In this document: piece after piece, positions 35,004-45,626 of the stretch | How positions within the stretch are numbered: the first letter of the stretch is position 1 | How the letters are laid out: every line of letters begins with the position of its first letter | Source of the DNA: Mesorhizobium norvegicum | Lineage (GTDB): Bacteria > Pseudomonadota > Alphaproteobacteria > Rhizobiales > Rhizobiaceae | Direction: 5' to 3' | DNA length: 64,000 bases | NCBI RefSeq assembly: GCF_004919685.1 | Contig: NZ_SMYZ01000021.1 | Span: forward strand, 131,203-195,202 | The notes under the pieces: model-generated | The model's database searches: none | Seen by the model: only the letters and a program-made list of their open reading frames with translations | Told to the model about the DNA's origin: nothing | Position numbers and translations under genes: made by a program

Positions 35004-36632
35004 CTAAGCTGCCCGGTTTCCGGAAAACACCGCCGGCGGCAATGGCTCGCGGCCGAGGACCAGGTCGGCGCCCTTTTCGCCGACCATGATGGTCGGCGCA
35101 TTGGTGTTGGAGGAGGGCACGCGCGGCATCACCGAGGCGTCGCAGACGCGCAGGCCTTCAATACCGCGCAGTCGCAGGTCCGGCGTCACCACAGCCATCT
35201 CGTCATGGCCCATGCGGCAGGTGCCGACCGGGTGGTGGTCGGTCTTGGAGCTGCGGCAGGCATAGTCGAACAGCTCGTCGTCGCTGGCGAGTGTCGGGCC
35301 AGGCAGCACTTCGCGCAGCACGTAAGGGGCAAGCGCCTTCTGCCGCATGATCTCGCGCGCCAGTCGCAGCCCCTTGATCGACATGGCGCGATCATAGGGA
35401 TCGGACCAGTAGTTCGGATCGATCAGCGGATGATCGGACGGGTCGGCACTCTTCAACCGCACCGTGCCGCGCGAGCGCGGCCGCAGGAAGGCCGAGTTCA
35501 AAGTGACGCCGGGGTTTTTCAGCTTCTCGACGCCGGCCTCGATGCCGGAGCCCAAGCCGAGATGGAACTGGATGTCGGGCGAGGCGGCGGTCGGGTCGGC
35601 GTACCAGAAGCCGCCGGTCTCGAACAGGCTGGAGGCCACCGGCCCTTTCTTCAGCAGCAGATATTGCAGGCCGGCCCAGGCCGTGCGGTGCAGCTTGGCG
35701 TAGTTGTCGTAGGTGTGGTCACCGGTGCATTCGGCGATGACGAACAAATCGAGATGGTCCTGCATGTTGGAGCCGACGCCGGGCAGGTCGTGCACCGGTT
35801 TGACGCCGACCGCCTTCAAATGGTCGGCCGGGCCGATGCCCGACTGCATCAAGAGCTTCGGCGAGCCGATGGCGCCGGACGAGACGATCACCTCGCGCTC
35901 GGCGCGCAGGATTTTCTTCTCGCCGCCTGGCCTGTCGACCACCTCGACACCGATGGCACGGCCCTTCTCGACGACGATGCGGGTCACCAGCACATCGGTT
36001 CGGAGGGTGAGGTTCTTGCGGGCGCGGATCGGCTTCAAATATGCGACCGAGGCGGAGGAGCGCCGGGCATCCTTCTGGGTCAGTTGGTAATAGCCGACAC
36101 CTTCCTGGCTGGCGCCGTTGAAATCCGGATTGAAGGGGATGCCCATCTCCTGGCCGGCGCGGAAATAGGCCTCGCAGATCGGCAACGGCGAAATCGGGTT
36201 CGACACGCCGAGCGGGCCCTGGTCGCCATGAAAGTCGTTGGCGTAGCGCTGGTTGTTCTCGGCGCGTTTGAAGTAAGGCAGCACGTCGCGATAGCCCCAG
36301 CCGACAAGGCCTTCTTCCTTCTCCCAGGCGTCATAGTCACGGGCATTGCCGCGCGTGTAGATCTGGGCGTTGATGGAGGAGCCGCCGCCGACCACCTTGG
36401 CCTGCGTGTACCAGAAGACGCGGTCCTTCATGTGCTTCTGCGGCACCGTCGACCAGCCCCAGGAGGCAATGCCCTTGGTCATCTTGGCGAAGCCGGCCGG
36501 CATGTGGATGTAGGGATGCCAGTCCTTGCCGCCAGCTTCCAGCAGCAGGACCGAATTGGCCGGATCCTCGCTCAGCCGGTTGGCCAGAACGCAGCCGGCC
36601 GGACCGGCACCCACGATGATGTAGTCGGTCAT
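35004..36632 (-). CDS. GMC oxidoreductase, choline dehydrogenase-like
   Basis: A 542-residue FAD enzyme of the glucose-methanol-choline family. The N-terminal dinucleotide fold reads IIVGAGPAGCVLANRLSEDP with LLLEAGG; a second GMC signature is SSGAIGSPKLLMQSGIGP; and the C-terminal active site has HPVGTCRMG with the His and later Asn in NTNAPTIM. It oxidises a primary or secondary alcohol to the carbonyl. It lies downstream of an SDR and a second GMC gene, so it may act on a polyol or sugar alcohol in the same pathway. ATG 36632 is used; a GTG four codons upstream is possible. Confidence 0.86.
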   Translation of the reverse strand: MTDYIIVGAGPAGCVLANRLSEDPANSVLLLEAGGKDWHPYIHMPAGFAKMTKGIASWGWSTVPQKHMKDRVFWYTQAKVVGGGSSINAQIYTRGNARDYDAWEKEEGLVGWGYRDVLPYFKRAENNQRYANDFHGDQGPLGVSNPISPLPICEAYFRAGQEMGIPFNPDFNGASQEGVGYYQLTQKDARRSSASVAYLKPIRARKNLTLRTDVLVTRIVVEKGRAIGVEVVDRPGGEKKILRAEREVIVSSGAIGSPKLLMQSGIGPADHLKAVGVKPVHDLPGVGSNMQDHLDLFVIAECTGDHTYDNYAKLHRTAWAGLQYLLLKKGPVASSLFETGGFWYADPTAASPDIQFHLGLGSGIEAGVEKLKNPGVTLNSAFLRPRSRGTVRLKSADPSDHPLIDPNYWSDPYDRAMSIKGLRLAREIMRQKALAPYVLREVLPGPTLASDDELFDYACRSSKTDHHPVGTCRMGHDEMAVVTPDLRLRGIEGLRVCDASVMPRVPSSNTNAPTIMVGEKGADLVLGREPLPPAVFSGNRAA

Positions 36633-36644
36633 GACACTGTCCAC

Positions 36645-37403
36645 TTACAGTCGCGGCACAGAGAGCGCGCCGTCGACATTGATGATCGAGCCGGTCGAAA
36701 AGCCGAGCTTGCCGCCGGCGAGGGTCGCCACCACTGCGCCGATATCCGACGCTTCGCCCCAGCGTTTGGCCGGCACCAGTCCGCCGTCGATGAGCGCATC
36801 GTATTTGGCGGTGACACCTGATGTCATGTCGGTGCGGATGATGCCGGGCCGCACCTCGAACACGCCGATGTTTTCGGGCGCGAGCCGCAGCGCCAGGTTC
36901 TTCACCCACATCGAAAGCCCGGCTTTCGAGATGCAATAGTCCGGTCGCTCCGGCGATGCCATTTCGGCGCTGACCGAGGTGATGGTTATGATGGATCTCT
37001 GATCGCCCGATGTGGCCAGCATTGCCTTGGCGACGGCCTGGCTGAGGAAGACGGTGCCGCGCAGATTGATGCCCAGAGTGCGGTCGAAATTCTCCGGCTG
37101 GAGGTCCAGCAGGTCACCGCGCACAACGGCGCCGACACCGGCATTGTTGACCAGGCAGTCGATACGGCAGAAGGCGCGCATCGCTGCGTCGACAAGTGTG
37201 GTGTGGCTGGCGAGGTCGGCAATGTCGCAACGGACATAAGCGAATTTCGCGCCGCGCCCGGCGATGTCGATGGCGAGTCCGTCAGCGGCTGCTTCGGCGA
37301 GATCGGCGACCAGAACATCGAAGCCGGCATCGGCGAGTGCCTGGGCGCAGGCAAGGCCAATGCCGCGCGCGCCGCCGGTGACAATGGCCGCCGGGCGGGT
37401 CAT
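36645..37403 (-). CDS. SDR-family oxidoreductase
   Basis: A 252-residue classical SDR starting MTRPAAIVTGGARGIGLACA. It has the NAD(P) motif TGGARGIG, NNAGVGAV near 90, the Ser in TITSVSAEM and the catalytic YCISK. The product probably oxidises a sugar or polyol hydroxyl. Its ATG overlaps the stop of the second GMC gene by 4 bases, and the first GMC gene begins 13 bases after its stop, so all three share a transcript. The C-terminus ends with the usual VDGALSVPRL. Confidence 0.87.
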   Translation of the reverse strand: MTRPAAIVTGGARGIGLACAQALADAGFDVLVADLAEAAADGLAIDIAGRGAKFAYVRCDIADLASHTTLVDAAMRAFCRIDCLVNNAGVGAVVRGDLLDLQPENFDRTLGINLRGTVFLSQAVAKAMLATSGDQRSIITITSVSAEMASPERPDYCISKAGLSMWVKNLALRLAPENIGVFEVRPGIIRTDMTSGVTAKYDALIDGGLVPAKRWGEASDIGAVVATLAGGKLGFSTGSIINVDGALSVPRL

Positions 37404-38917
37404 GCGGCGAGTTCCGTCTTGCGGATATGGTCGGCGACACGCAGCGCTTGTGCGGCGATCGACAGTGCCGGATTGACCGCCGCCGAATTGGGCAGGAAGC
37501 CGCCGTCGACGACGAACAGGTTCCGGTGATCGAACGACCGGCAGAAGGGATCGAGCGGCGCGGTCGCCGGATCGTCGCCCATCTTGACCGTGCCGCACTG
37601 GTGCGAGGGCGTGCGTTTGTCGAAGGGCCGCGACAGCACTAGGGGATAGCCGCAGGCGCGGAAGTTGTCGCGCATCACCTTGGTCAGCCCGTCGAGCGAC
37701 TGCATGTTGGAGCGCCGCCACTGCATGACGATGTCCTTGCCATCGACCATGATGCGGCTTTCAGGGTCGGGGAGATCCTCGCACATCAGGTACCAGTCGA
37801 CAGCGTGGCCGGCCATGAAATCGAGCGCGAATTTCGGCGTATATTTGACATTGGCCTTGAGCATGTTGCCATCGATCTTGCCGAGCAACTGGACATTGCC
37901 GAGCGGCTTGCCGCCCTTGCCGTCGGACAGATAATAGTCGTTCAGCATCAGCGTCTTCTGGTAGACGGAATCGTTCCTGCGGCGCGGGTCGATCGCTAGC
38001 ATGGCGCTGGAATTGTGGTTCATGAAATTGCGCCCGACCTGGTCGGAGCGGTTGGCAAGGCCCTTGCCACCCCCACTGCCGTTGTTGGGCGAGGGCGAGC
38101 GCAGCAGGATGACGGCGGAATTGACCGCGCCGGCCGAGAGGATGACCAACTTCGGCGACACTTTCTTCAGTTCGCCGTTCTGGCGATAGTGAATGGCTGA
38201 TATGGTTTTGCCGTCGGGCGACGCTTCGAGATAGTCGACGTAAGCGCCGGTCTCGAGCCTGATGTTGGTGTCGGTCAGGGCTGCCGTCAGCGGTCCCGTT
38301 TGTGCGTCGACCTTGCCCTGGCCGGTGTTCGGGAAAGCATCCCAGCCGGTCTTGCCCTCTTTCAGCCAGGTGTCGATGTCGACGCCGAGCGGCAGCGAGG
38401 CCGGATGCAGGCCGAGCCCCTTGAGCTCGGCGCGGGCGCGGGCGATGGGGGCTTCGTCGGGCACCGGCTTGAAGGCATAGGGGAGCGAATGGAACGGCTC
38501 GGTCGGGTCCTCGCCCAGCGTGCCGCGCACGCGAAACAGCTGTTCGGCTTTCGAATACCAAGGCTCGAACTCGTCATAGGAAAACGGCCAGGCCGGCGAG
38601 ACGCCGCCGAAATGCTCCATGGCGGCGAAATCTTCTTTGCGATAGCGGATCAGCACCGCGCCGTAGAATTTCGAATTGCCGCCGACATAGTAGTAATTGC
38701 CGGGGTTGAAAGCGGCACCACCGGCTTCGCGCCACATCTCCTTTGGCCGGTAATGGCCATCGACGAAGATCGAGCGCGTGTCGCGTGCGTGTGGCGTCGC
38801 CGGCAACGGTTCGCCGCGTTCCAGCATCAGGATCGAGGCGCCGCTGCCGGCAAGGCCGGAGGCGATCGTGGCGCCGCCAATGCCGGAGCCGATGATGACG
38901 ATGTCCGGATTTGTCAT
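37400..38917 (-). CDS. GMC-family FAD oxidoreductase
   Basis: A 505-residue GMC protein, of the branch related to pyranose oxidase and large dehydrogenase subunits. It begins DIVIIGSGIGGATIASGLAG, has the flavin region NYYYVGGNSKFYGAVLIRYR and the C-terminal THQCGTVKMGDDPAT-like active-site segment with His. It is only about 28-35% the pattern of the other GMC protein by eye, so this is not a recent duplication. It probably oxidises a secondary sugar hydroxyl, perhaps C2 or C3. It precedes the SDR and follows the ABC ATPase gene by 5 bases. Confidence 0.82.
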   Translation of the reverse strand: MTNPDIVIIGSGIGGATIASGLAGSGASILMLERGEPLPATPHARDTRSIFVDGHYRPKEMWREAGGAAFNPGNYYYVGGNSKFYGAVLIRYRKEDFAAMEHFGGVSPAWPFSYDEFEPWYSKAEQLFRVRGTLGEDPTEPFHSLPYAFKPVPDEAPIARARAELKGLGLHPASLPLGVDIDTWLKEGKTGWDAFPNTGQGKVDAQTGPLTAALTDTNIRLETGAYVDYLEASPDGKTISAIHYRQNGELKKVSPKLVILSAGAVNSAVILLRSPSPNNGSGGGKGLANRSDQVGRNFMNHNSSAMLAIDPRRRNDSVYQKTLMLNDYYLSDGKGGKPLGNVQLLGKIDGNMLKANVKYTPKFALDFMAGHAVDWYLMCEDLPDPESRIMVDGKDIVMQWRRSNMQSLDGLTKVMRDNFRACGYPLVLSRPFDKRTPSHQCGTVKMGDDPATAPLDPFCRSFDHRNLFVVDGGFLPNSAAVNPALSIAAQALRVADHIRKTELAA

Positions 38918-38922
38918 GGCCG

Positions 38923-40038
38923 TCAGCGAATGCGGTTCTCGGTCGCCGGATCGAAGAACACCGCCTTGGTCAGGTTGAAGGCGAGCGGCGTGCTGGTGCC
39001 CGGCTGGATGTTGGCGTCGGCGCGCAGCCGCGCCACCACGCCCTTGCCGCCGAGATTGGTGACGGCGAAGGTGTCCGAGCCTGCCGGTTCGACGACCTCG
39101 ATATGGCAGTCGGCGGTGGCAATATTCGACGCATTGCGCTCGGCACCTTCCGGATCGGTCAGCGCCTCAGGGCGGACGCCGAAAATGATCGGCTTGCCCT
39201 GGAATGCCGACAGGCCCGCCGGCGCATTGGCCATCGGCAGGTTGATCGGCTCGCGCGCCTCGCGCTGCAGCACGACCGACAGCGCGTTGCCATTGGTGCC
39301 GATCGTCGCCGGGATCAGGTTCATCGCCGGCGAGCCCATGAAATCGGCGACGAAGAGATTGGTCGGGTTGTTGTAGATTTCGGCCGGGGTGCCGAACTGT
39401 TGCACCTCGCCGTCGCGCATGACGGCGATCTTGGTCGCCAGCGTCATCGCCTCGATCTGGTCGTGGGTGACATAGACGATGGTGGTGCCGGTGGTGGCGT
39501 GCAGGCGCTTGATCTCGATGCGCATGTCGACGCGCAGCTTGGCGTCGAGGTTGGACAAAGGTTCGTCGAACAGGAACAGTTTGGGGTCGCGCACCAGCGC
39601 CCGGCCCATGGCGACGCGCTGGCGCTGGCCGCCGGAAAGCTGGCTCGGCTTGCGCTGCAGCAGGTGGCCGATCTGCAGCACCTTGGCCACCTTGTCGATC
39701 GCCTTCTGGCGCTCCGCCACCGGTACGCCGCGCATCTCCATGCCGAAGGAGATGTTTCCGGCCACCGTCATGTTCGGGTAGAGCGCATAGCTCTGGAACA
39801 CCATGGCGATGTCGCGCTTGGAGGGATGCAGATCGTTGATCTGGCGGCCGTCGACGCGGATTTCGCCCGAAGTGATCGTCTCCAGGCCGGCGATGGTGTT
39901 GAGCAAGGTCGACTTGCCGCAGCCCGACGGGCCGACCAGCACCAGGAAGCCACCTTTCTCAAGCTCGACATCGATCCCTTTCAGGATCTCGACCTGGCCG
40001 AAGCGCTTTCTCAGACCATCAATTTCCAGAAAAGCCAT
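38923..40038 (-). CDS. Sugar ABC transporter ATPase (MalK/UgpC-like)
   Basis: A 371-residue ATPase starting MAFLEIDGLRKRFGQVEILK. It has Walker A GPSGCGKSTLL, signature LSGGQRQRVAMGRALVRDP, Walker B LFLFDEPLSNLD and VYVTHDQIEA, then a long TOBE/MalK-type regulatory domain from about residue 240. It powers sugar import together with the two permeases and the binding protein encoded upstream. The ATG has only 4 bases between it and the preceding permease stop. The signature matches the carbohydrate CUT1 family. Confidence 0.9.
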   Translation of the reverse strand: MAFLEIDGLRKRFGQVEILKGIDVELEKGGFLVLVGPSGCGKSTLLNTIAGLETITSGEIRVDGRQINDLHPSKRDIAMVFQSYALYPNMTVAGNISFGMEMRGVPVAERQKAIDKVAKVLQIGHLLQRKPSQLSGGQRQRVAMGRALVRDPKLFLFDEPLSNLDAKLRVDMRIEIKRLHATTGTTIVYVTHDQIEAMTLATKIAVMRDGEVQQFGTPAEIYNNPTNLFVADFMGSPAMNLIPATIGTNGNALSVVLQREAREPINLPMANAPAGLSAFQGKPIIFGVRPEALTDPEGAERNASNIATADCHIEVVEPAGSDTFAVTNLGGKGVVARLRADANIQPGTSTPLAFNLTKAVFFDPATENRIR

Positions 40039-40042
40039 CAGA

Positions 40043-40987
40043 TTATCCTTTGACGGCGCCAGCCATGAGACCGCGCACGAAGTAGCGGCCGGCGAGCACA
40101 TAGACGAGAAGGGTGGGCAGTGCCGCGATCATCGCGGCCGCCATGTTGACGTTGTATTCGACGACGCCGGTCGAGGTGTTGACGACGTTGTTGAGCGCCA
40201 CCGTCATCGGCATCGAGTCACCGGTGCCGGCGTAAGCCGAGGCGAACAGGAAGTCGTTCCAGATGTTGGTGAACTGGTAGATCACCGTGACGACGAAGAT
40301 CGGCATCGAATTCGGCAGCATGATGCGGCGGAATATCTGGAAGAAGGAGGCGCCGTCGACCTGAGCCGCCTTGACCAGTTCGGTCGGGAACGCCTCGTAA
40401 TAGTTGCGGAAGAACAGCGTGGTGAAGCCGATGCCGTAGACGACGTGGACGAAGACGAGGTTGACCGTCGAATTGCCGAGGCCGAAACTCGTTCCGATCG
40501 AGTTTTGCAGGGTCACGCCGAAGCGGCCGACGCTGCCGAGGATCGTCGCCATCGGCAACAGCACCGACTGGAACGGGATGAAGCAGGCGAACAGCATCAG
40601 CCCGAACACCAGCGTTGCGCCGCGGAAGCGCCATTTGGTCAGCACGTAACCGTTCAGCGCCCCCAGCATCGTCGAGATCAGCACGGCCGGAACCACCATC
40701 TTGATGGAGTTCCAGAAATAACCCTTGATGCCGGCGCAGGTCAGGCCGACGCAGGTCTCGCCCCAGGCCTTCAGCCACGGGTCGAAGGTCGGCGCCTTGG
40801 GCAATGCCAGCATGTTGCCGTTCTGGATCTCGTCCATGGTCTTGAACGAGGTCACCAACATGACGAACAGCGGCATCAGGTAGAACAGCGCAAACAGCGC
40901 CAGCAGCCCGTAGATGACGATGCGGTTGATGACCTTGACGTTGACGCCGCCGGAGGCCTGGCGGGCGGGAGTGGTGACAGCGCTCAT
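40043..40987 (-). CDS. Sugar ABC permease (MalG-like)
   Basis: A 314-residue CUT1-family permease with six helices. The coupling loop reads TELVKAAQVDGASFFQIFRR followed by IMLPNSMPIF. A periplasmic stretch after the first helix (about 60-95) contains two cysteines, GETCVGLTCAGIK, which is unusual and could be disulphide-bonded. It forms a heterodimer with the MalF-like permease, whose stop it overlaps by 4 bases. Confidence 0.88.
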   Translation of the reverse strand: MSAVTTPARQASGGVNVKVINRIVIYGLLALFALFYLMPLFVMLVTSFKTMDEIQNGNMLALPKAPTFDPWLKAWGETCVGLTCAGIKGYFWNSIKMVVPAVLISTMLGALNGYVLTKWRFRGATLVFGLMLFACFIPFQSVLLPMATILGSVGRFGVTLQNSIGTSFGLGNSTVNLVFVHVVYGIGFTTLFFRNYYEAFPTELVKAAQVDGASFFQIFRRIMLPNSMPIFVVTVIYQFTNIWNDFLFASAYAGTGDSMPMTVALNNVVNTSTGVVEYNVNMAAAMIAALPTLLVYVLAGRYFVRGLMAGAVKG

Positions 40988-41934
40988 CGCGGCTTCTCCC
41001 GCAGTTCCGAATAGAGATAGGGCACGATGATGGCGACGATGGTCATCAGCATGATCACCGCACTGGCCGAGCCGACGGCCATCTCGTTGCGCTTGAACGT
41101 GTACTCATACATGAAGTTGGACGGCAGCCAGGCCGAGCCGCCCGGCCCGCCGCTGGTCAGCGCCACGACCAGATCGTAGGACTTGATGGCGAGGTGCGCG
41201 AGCACGATGAAGGCCGACAGGAAGATCGGCCGCAGCAGCGGAATGACGATGCGGCGGTAGAGCTGGAAGGTGGTGGCGCCGTCGATCTGCGCCGCCTTCA
41301 TGATCTCGCCGTCGATGCCGCGCAGGCCGGCCAGGAACATCGCCATGATGAAGCCGGAGGCCTGCCAGACGCCGGCAATGACCACCGTGTAGATGACGAA
41401 ATCCTTGTTCTTGATCCAGTCGAAATGGAAGCTCGTCCAGCCCCATTGATGCAAGGTCTGCTCAAGGCCGAGGCCGGGATCGAGGAACCATTTCCAGGCG
41501 ACGCCGGTGACGATGAAGGACAGCGCCATCGGGTAGAGATAGATCGGCCTCAACACGCCTTCGCCGCGGATCTTCTGGTCGAGCAGGATGGCCAGGAACA
41601 GGCCGAGCGCCAGGCAGATGAAGATGTAGAGGAAACCGAAAATGCCCATATTGGTGATCGACGTGTACCAGCTCGATGGCGGGTCGGTGTCGAAGGTCCA
41701 GCCCCACAGCCGCTGATAGGCGCGCGAGCCGGTGATGACATAGGACGGGAAGGTCTTGGAATTGGTGAAGGACAGATAGATCGTCCACAGGATGAAGCCG
41801 TAGACGAAGACGATGGTGATGGCGAAGCTCGGCGCCAGAACGATCTTCGGCAGGGCGTCCTGCAAGCGCGAGCGCACCGAGGCGTGGTGCCGCTCCGGCG
41901 TCAGCTTGATCTGGCTTGTCGCTACCGTGCTCAT
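40984..41934 (-). CDS. Sugar ABC permease (MalF-like)
   Basis: A 316-residue CUT1-family permease with six helices after a ~35-residue cytoplasmic N-terminus. The coupling loop is GEIMKAAQIDGATTFQLYRR followed by IVIPLLRPIFL. It follows the binding-protein gene after about 90 bases that hold a strong hairpin. Partner of the MalG-like protein. Confidence 0.88.
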   Translation of the reverse strand: MSTVATSQIKLTPERHHASVRSRLQDALPKIVLAPSFAITIVFVYGFILWTIYLSFTNSKTFPSYVITGSRAYQRLWGWTFDTDPPSSWYTSITNMGIFGFLYIFICLALGLFLAILLDQKIRGEGVLRPIYLYPMALSFIVTGVAWKWFLDPGLGLEQTLHQWGWTSFHFDWIKNKDFVIYTVVIAGVWQASGFIMAMFLAGLRGIDGEIMKAAQIDGATTFQLYRRIVIPLLRPIFLSAFIVLAHLAIKSYDLVVALTSGGPGGSAWLPSNFMYEYTFKRNEMAVGSASAVIMLMTIVAIIVPYLYSELREKPR

Positions 41935-41981
41935 AGGGCTCCTCCCGTCGACGCGATGCCAACCAGGTTCGCGGATCGGAA

Positions 41982-42005
41982 CCTTCCCCGCCGGAGCGGG
42001 GAAGG
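41982..42005 (-). terminator. Attenuator-like hairpin after the sugar-binding gene
   Basis: CCTTCCCCG (41982-41990) pairs perfectly with CGGGGAAGG (41997-42005), loop CCGGAG, in the spacer between binding-protein and permease genes. No T-run follows, so stabilisation of the upstream mRNA is as likely as termination. Confidence 0.6.
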
Positions 42006-42024
42006 CGTTTTGGGTGTGTGGTGC

Positions 42025-43278
42025 TTACTTGGCGTCGTCGATTGCCTTGACCAGCTCGGTCACGGCTTCGTCCGAGGTCTTGATCTGACCATGGACGAAC
42101 TTGGAGACGACATCCTTGTAGGCATTGGCGACTGCCGGAGGCGCGCCATAACCCTGAGCCAGCGAGCCGAACAGCGTGCCGCCGTCGTTCGCAGCCTTCA
42201 GGTCGGCGATACCCTTCTTGCCGCAAGCGTCGAAGTCGGTGTCCGGAACGTCGGTACGGGCCGGAACCGAACCCTTGACGACGTTGAAGGCCGACTGGAA
42301 GCTCTTCGACAGGGTGGCGGTGGCCAGTGCGACCTGGGCGGCCTTGCGGTCGTCCGGAACGTTGAACATGCCGAACATGTCGGAGTTGTAGATCACGGAG
42401 CCGTCGGTGCCCGGGAAGCGATAGCACAGGAAGTCCGTGCCCGGGGTCTTGTTGGCGGCGTGGAACTCACCCTTGGCCCAGTCGCCCATGACCTGCACAA
42501 GGGCGTCGCCCTTGATGACCATGGCGGTGGCAAGGTTCCAGTCGCGGCCCGAGAAGTTCGGGTCGACATAGGTGACGAGCTTGGCCAGATTGTCGAACGA
42601 CTTCTTCATCGTGTCGGACTTGAGCGACGCGTCGTCGAGGTCGTTGAAGGCCTTCTTGTAGAACTCAGGTCCGCCGGTCGACAGCACGACCGAGTCGAAC
42701 ATGGTGGCTTCCTGCCAGTTCTGGCCGCCAAGAGCGAGCGGGATCACGCCTGCCGCCTTGGCCTTGTCGAGCAGGGCAACGAAGTCGTCGAAGGTCTTCG
42801 GCTCGGTGCCGCCGATCTTGTCCATGACGGCCTTGTTGATCCACAGCCAGTTGACCGAGTGGACGTTGACCGGAGCCGCGACCCACTTGCCTTCATAGAC
42901 CGAGAACTTCTGCAGGGCTGCCGGAACGGACTTGTCCCAGCCTTCCTTCTTCGCCGTTTCGGTCAGGTCGCCCATCACGCCGGCGGCCGCATAGTCGAGC
43001 ACGGTGTAGCCGAGCATCTGCGAGGCGGTCGGATAGTTGCCAGCGGCAACCATCGCCTTCAGCGCGGTCATGGCAGCGTCGCCGCCGCCGCCGGCCACCG
43101 GCACGTCTTTCCAGGCATAGCCTTCCTTGGCCAGATCACCCTTGAGGACGTTGAGAGCAGCCGCTTCGCCGCCCGACGTCCACCAATGCAGCATCTGGAC
43201 TTCCTTGACGTCCTCGGCATGGGCCGCGAAAGCCAGACCGGATGCGAGAGCCGTTCCGATAAGCAGTTTGCGCAACAT
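42025..43278 (-). CDS. Sugar ABC substrate-binding protein
   Basis: A 417-residue extracellular solute-binding protein of family 1. The signal peptide is [20 protein letters not shown] with cleavage expected after AHA near residue 22. The mature part begins with [20 protein letters not shown], the usual sugar-binder opening (HWW...GGE). GGGAGGAAG at good spacing supports ATG 43278. It delivers a mono- or disaccharide or polyol to the MalFG-like permease. The GMC, SDR and Gfo/Idh enzymes nearby suggest a sugar that is oxidised before cleavage. Confidence 0.9.
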   Translation of the reverse strand: MLRKLLIGTALASGLAFAAHAEDVKEVQMLHWWTSGGEAAALNVLKGDLAKEGYAWKDVPVAGGGGDAAMTALKAMVAAGNYPTASQMLGYTVLDYAAAGVMGDLTETAKKEGWDKSVPAALQKFSVYEGKWVAAPVNVHSVNWLWINKAVMDKIGGTEPKTFDDFVALLDKAKAAGVIPLALGGQNWQEATMFDSVVLSTGGPEFYKKAFNDLDDASLKSDTMKKSFDNLAKLVTYVDPNFSGRDWNLATAMVIKGDALVQVMGDWAKGEFHAANKTPGTDFLCYRFPGTDGSVIYNSDMFGMFNVPDDRKAAQVALATATLSKSFQSAFNVVKGSVPARTDVPDTDFDACGKKGIADLKAANDGGTLFGSLAQGYGAPPAVANAYKDVVSKFVHGQIKTSDEAVTELVKAIDDAK

Positions 43279-43336
43279 GTACTTCCTCCCTTGTTGCATT
43301 ACACGACCGGTGGAAGCCCACCGGGTTCTTCCCAAC

Positions 43337-44848
43337 TCAGCCGACCCACCATCCGGTGCGCTGGCCGCGATGAAACTGGATTGTCTTCTCCTCGGTATAA
43401 TCCTCGACGGCACGCTTGCCGAGTTCGCGTCCGAGACCGGACTGCTTGTAGCCTCCGAAAGGCAGCTCGGGATAACCTTCCATGAATGTGTTCACCCAGA
43501 CGGTCCCCGAACGCACCCCACGCGCCACCGACATGCAAGTGTCGATGCTGGCGCTCCACACGCCCGCCGACAAACCATAGGGCGTGTTGTTGGCGATGTG
43601 CAACGCCTTTTCAATCGATTCAAAAGTCAGCACCGAGAGCACCGGCCCGAATACTTCCTCGCGCGCTATGGCCATATCCTCGGTGACGCCGCGGATGATG
43701 GTGGGATCGAGGTATTGGCCGGCATTGGAAGCCAGTTGCTTGCCGCCGCTGTAGACGCTGCTGCCTTCGGTCGCTGCTGCCGTAACGTAACCGGCCACCT
43801 TGGCCAGGTGGTCGGATGAGATCATCGCGCCAACCTTGGTACGGTCATCGAGCGGATCGCCGACCGTCACCCTAGCGGTGAGCGTCTTGACGGCGCTGAG
43901 AAAATCGTCGGCGATCGCCTCATGCACGATCAGCCGGCTGCCGGCATTGCAGCATTCGCCGGCATTGAAGAAGCCGCCGAACACCGCCGCGTCGGCGGCC
44001 GCTTCGAGGTCGGCGTCGGGGAAGACGATCTGGCCGTTCTTGCCGCCGAGCTCCATCGAGACTTTCTTCAGCGATTGCGCGGCCGACGCCATCGTCATCT
44101 TGCCGACGCGGGTGGAGCCGGTGAACGACACCATCTCGACCAGGGGATGGCTGACCATCGGCGCCCCGACATCGGCGCCGAGACCGGCGAGGATGTTGAC
44201 GACGCCGGCGGGCAGGCCGGCCTGCATCAGGATGTCGCCGAGCACGAAGGTCGAGGCCGAGGTCATTTCGCTCGGCTTGACGACGGCCGTGCAGCCGGCG
44301 GCGAGCGCGAAGGGCAGTTTCTGGCTGACGATCAGGAACGGGAAATTCCACGGCGTGATGATCGAGACGACGCCGATCGGCTCGCGCAGCACGACGCCCA
44401 GCATGGCGTCGCCGAGATTGGCGTAGCTCTCGCCATGCAGCGTACGGGCCAGCGAGGCGGCATAGCGCCAGATGTCCACGGCGCCGCCGATCTCGCCGCG
44501 CGCCTGGGCGATTGGCTTACCCGATTCCAGCGCGTCGAGCCGGGCGATGTCTTCGAGCCGCGCCTCGATCAGGTCGGCCGCCTTGAGCAAGATCGCGGCG
44601 CGTTCAGCAGCCTTCATGCGCGGCCATGGACCGGTCTCGAAAGCCTTGTGCGCGGCCTGCATCGCCGCTTCCACTTCGGCCTCGCCGGCCTGCGCATAGT
44701 GCGAAACGGTGAAGCCGTGGCCGGGGCTCTGGCGCGCTATCGTGCGGCCGTCGCGGGCATCGACATGCTTGCCGTCGATCAGCAGCCTGTACGCCTTCGG
44801 CGCCGCGGACGCCTCGGCCGGCATGGAAATCTTGAGGGGTGCGTTCAT
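43337..44848 (-). CDS. Aldehyde dehydrogenase family protein
   Basis: A 503-residue NAD(P)-dependent aldehyde dehydrogenase, similar in plan to betaine-aldehyde and indole-acetaldehyde types. The general base is in [12 protein letters not shown] and the nucleophile in [14 protein letters not shown]; the cofactor loop is [11 protein letters not shown] and FTGSTRVGK. It sits between the sugar-binding gene and an enoyl-CoA hydratase gene on the same strand. In context it could oxidise an aldehyde made from the imported sugar by aldol cleavage, but that is inference. Confidence 0.88.
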   Translation of the reverse strand: MNAPLKISMPAEASAAPKAYRLLIDGKHVDARDGRTIARQSPGHGFTVSHYAQAGEAEVEAAMQAAHKAFETGPWPRMKAAERAAILLKAADLIEARLEDIARLDALESGKPIAQARGEIGGAVDIWRYAASLARTLHGESYANLGDAMLGVVLREPIGVVSIITPWNFPFLIVSQKLPFALAAGCTAVVKPSEMTSASTFVLGDILMQAGLPAGVVNILAGLGADVGAPMVSHPLVEMVSFTGSTRVGKMTMASAAQSLKKVSMELGGKNGQIVFPDADLEAAADAAVFGGFFNAGECCNAGSRLIVHEAIADDFLSAVKTLTARVTVGDPLDDRTKVGAMISSDHLAKVAGYVTAAATEGSSVYSGGKQLASNAGQYLDPTIIRGVTEDMAIAREEVFGPVLSVLTFESIEKALHIANNTPYGLSAGVWSASIDTCMSVARGVRSGTVWVNTFMEGYPELPFGGYKQSGLGRELGKRAVEDYTEEKTIQFHRGQRTGWWVG

Positions 44849-44857
44849 GTGTTTCCT

Positions 44858-45626
44858 CTAGGATCTCGAAAAGACCGGCTTCTGCTTGGCCTTGAAGGCA
44901 TCGACGCCGGCCTTGAGGTCACCAGTCATGGCGATGAAGCCGCTGGCCAGCGCTTCGGTGGCGGCGGCACTTTCCTCGCCTTCGGCGACCGCGATCATCA
45001 ATTTGGCGGCTTCCGTTGCCAGCGGTCCGCGCTCGGCGATCTTTTCGGCCCAGGCCTTGGCTTCTTCGTGTGCCTTGCCGGTCTCGACCACCCGGTCGAC
45101 CACACCCAGGGCCAGCGCGTCGGGCGCGAGAATGATCTCGCCGCCCAGCGCCATGCGCCGCACCGTCTGCGCGCCGAAGCGGCGCACGGCGCGCTGCGTG
45201 CCGGACCAGCCTGGAACCACGCCGATCGAGGTTTCGGGGAAGCCCAGTTTCACCTGTGTTTCCGCGACGCGGAAATCACAAGCCACAGCCAGTTCCAGGC
45301 CGCCGCCCAGCGCATGGCCGGACAGAACGGCGATGGTCGGCTGCCTGAGCCGCGCCAGCCGGTCGAAGACGCGGTGGCCGTAGCGAACCCATTGCGCCTG
45401 GAAATCGGGGGCGCTCATCTGCGCCCACGCCTCGACATCGCCGCCGGCGCAAAAGCCCTTGCCTTCGCCGCGCAGCAGCACGACGCGGACGCCCTCGGCC
45501 ATCTCGGCCGCGTCGAGCGCCGTCTCCAGCGCGCGCAGCATCGGGATGTCGAGCGCGTTGAATTTCTCGGGCCGGCGCAGCGTGACGATGCCGATGGCGC
45601 CATCCTGCTCGAAGGTGACGAGAGGC

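Noticed and set aside
35205..36821. 538-codon plus-strand frame opposite the GMC gene
   Set aside because: Antisense shadow of a clear GMC oxidoreductase; no domain signature and no ribosome site.
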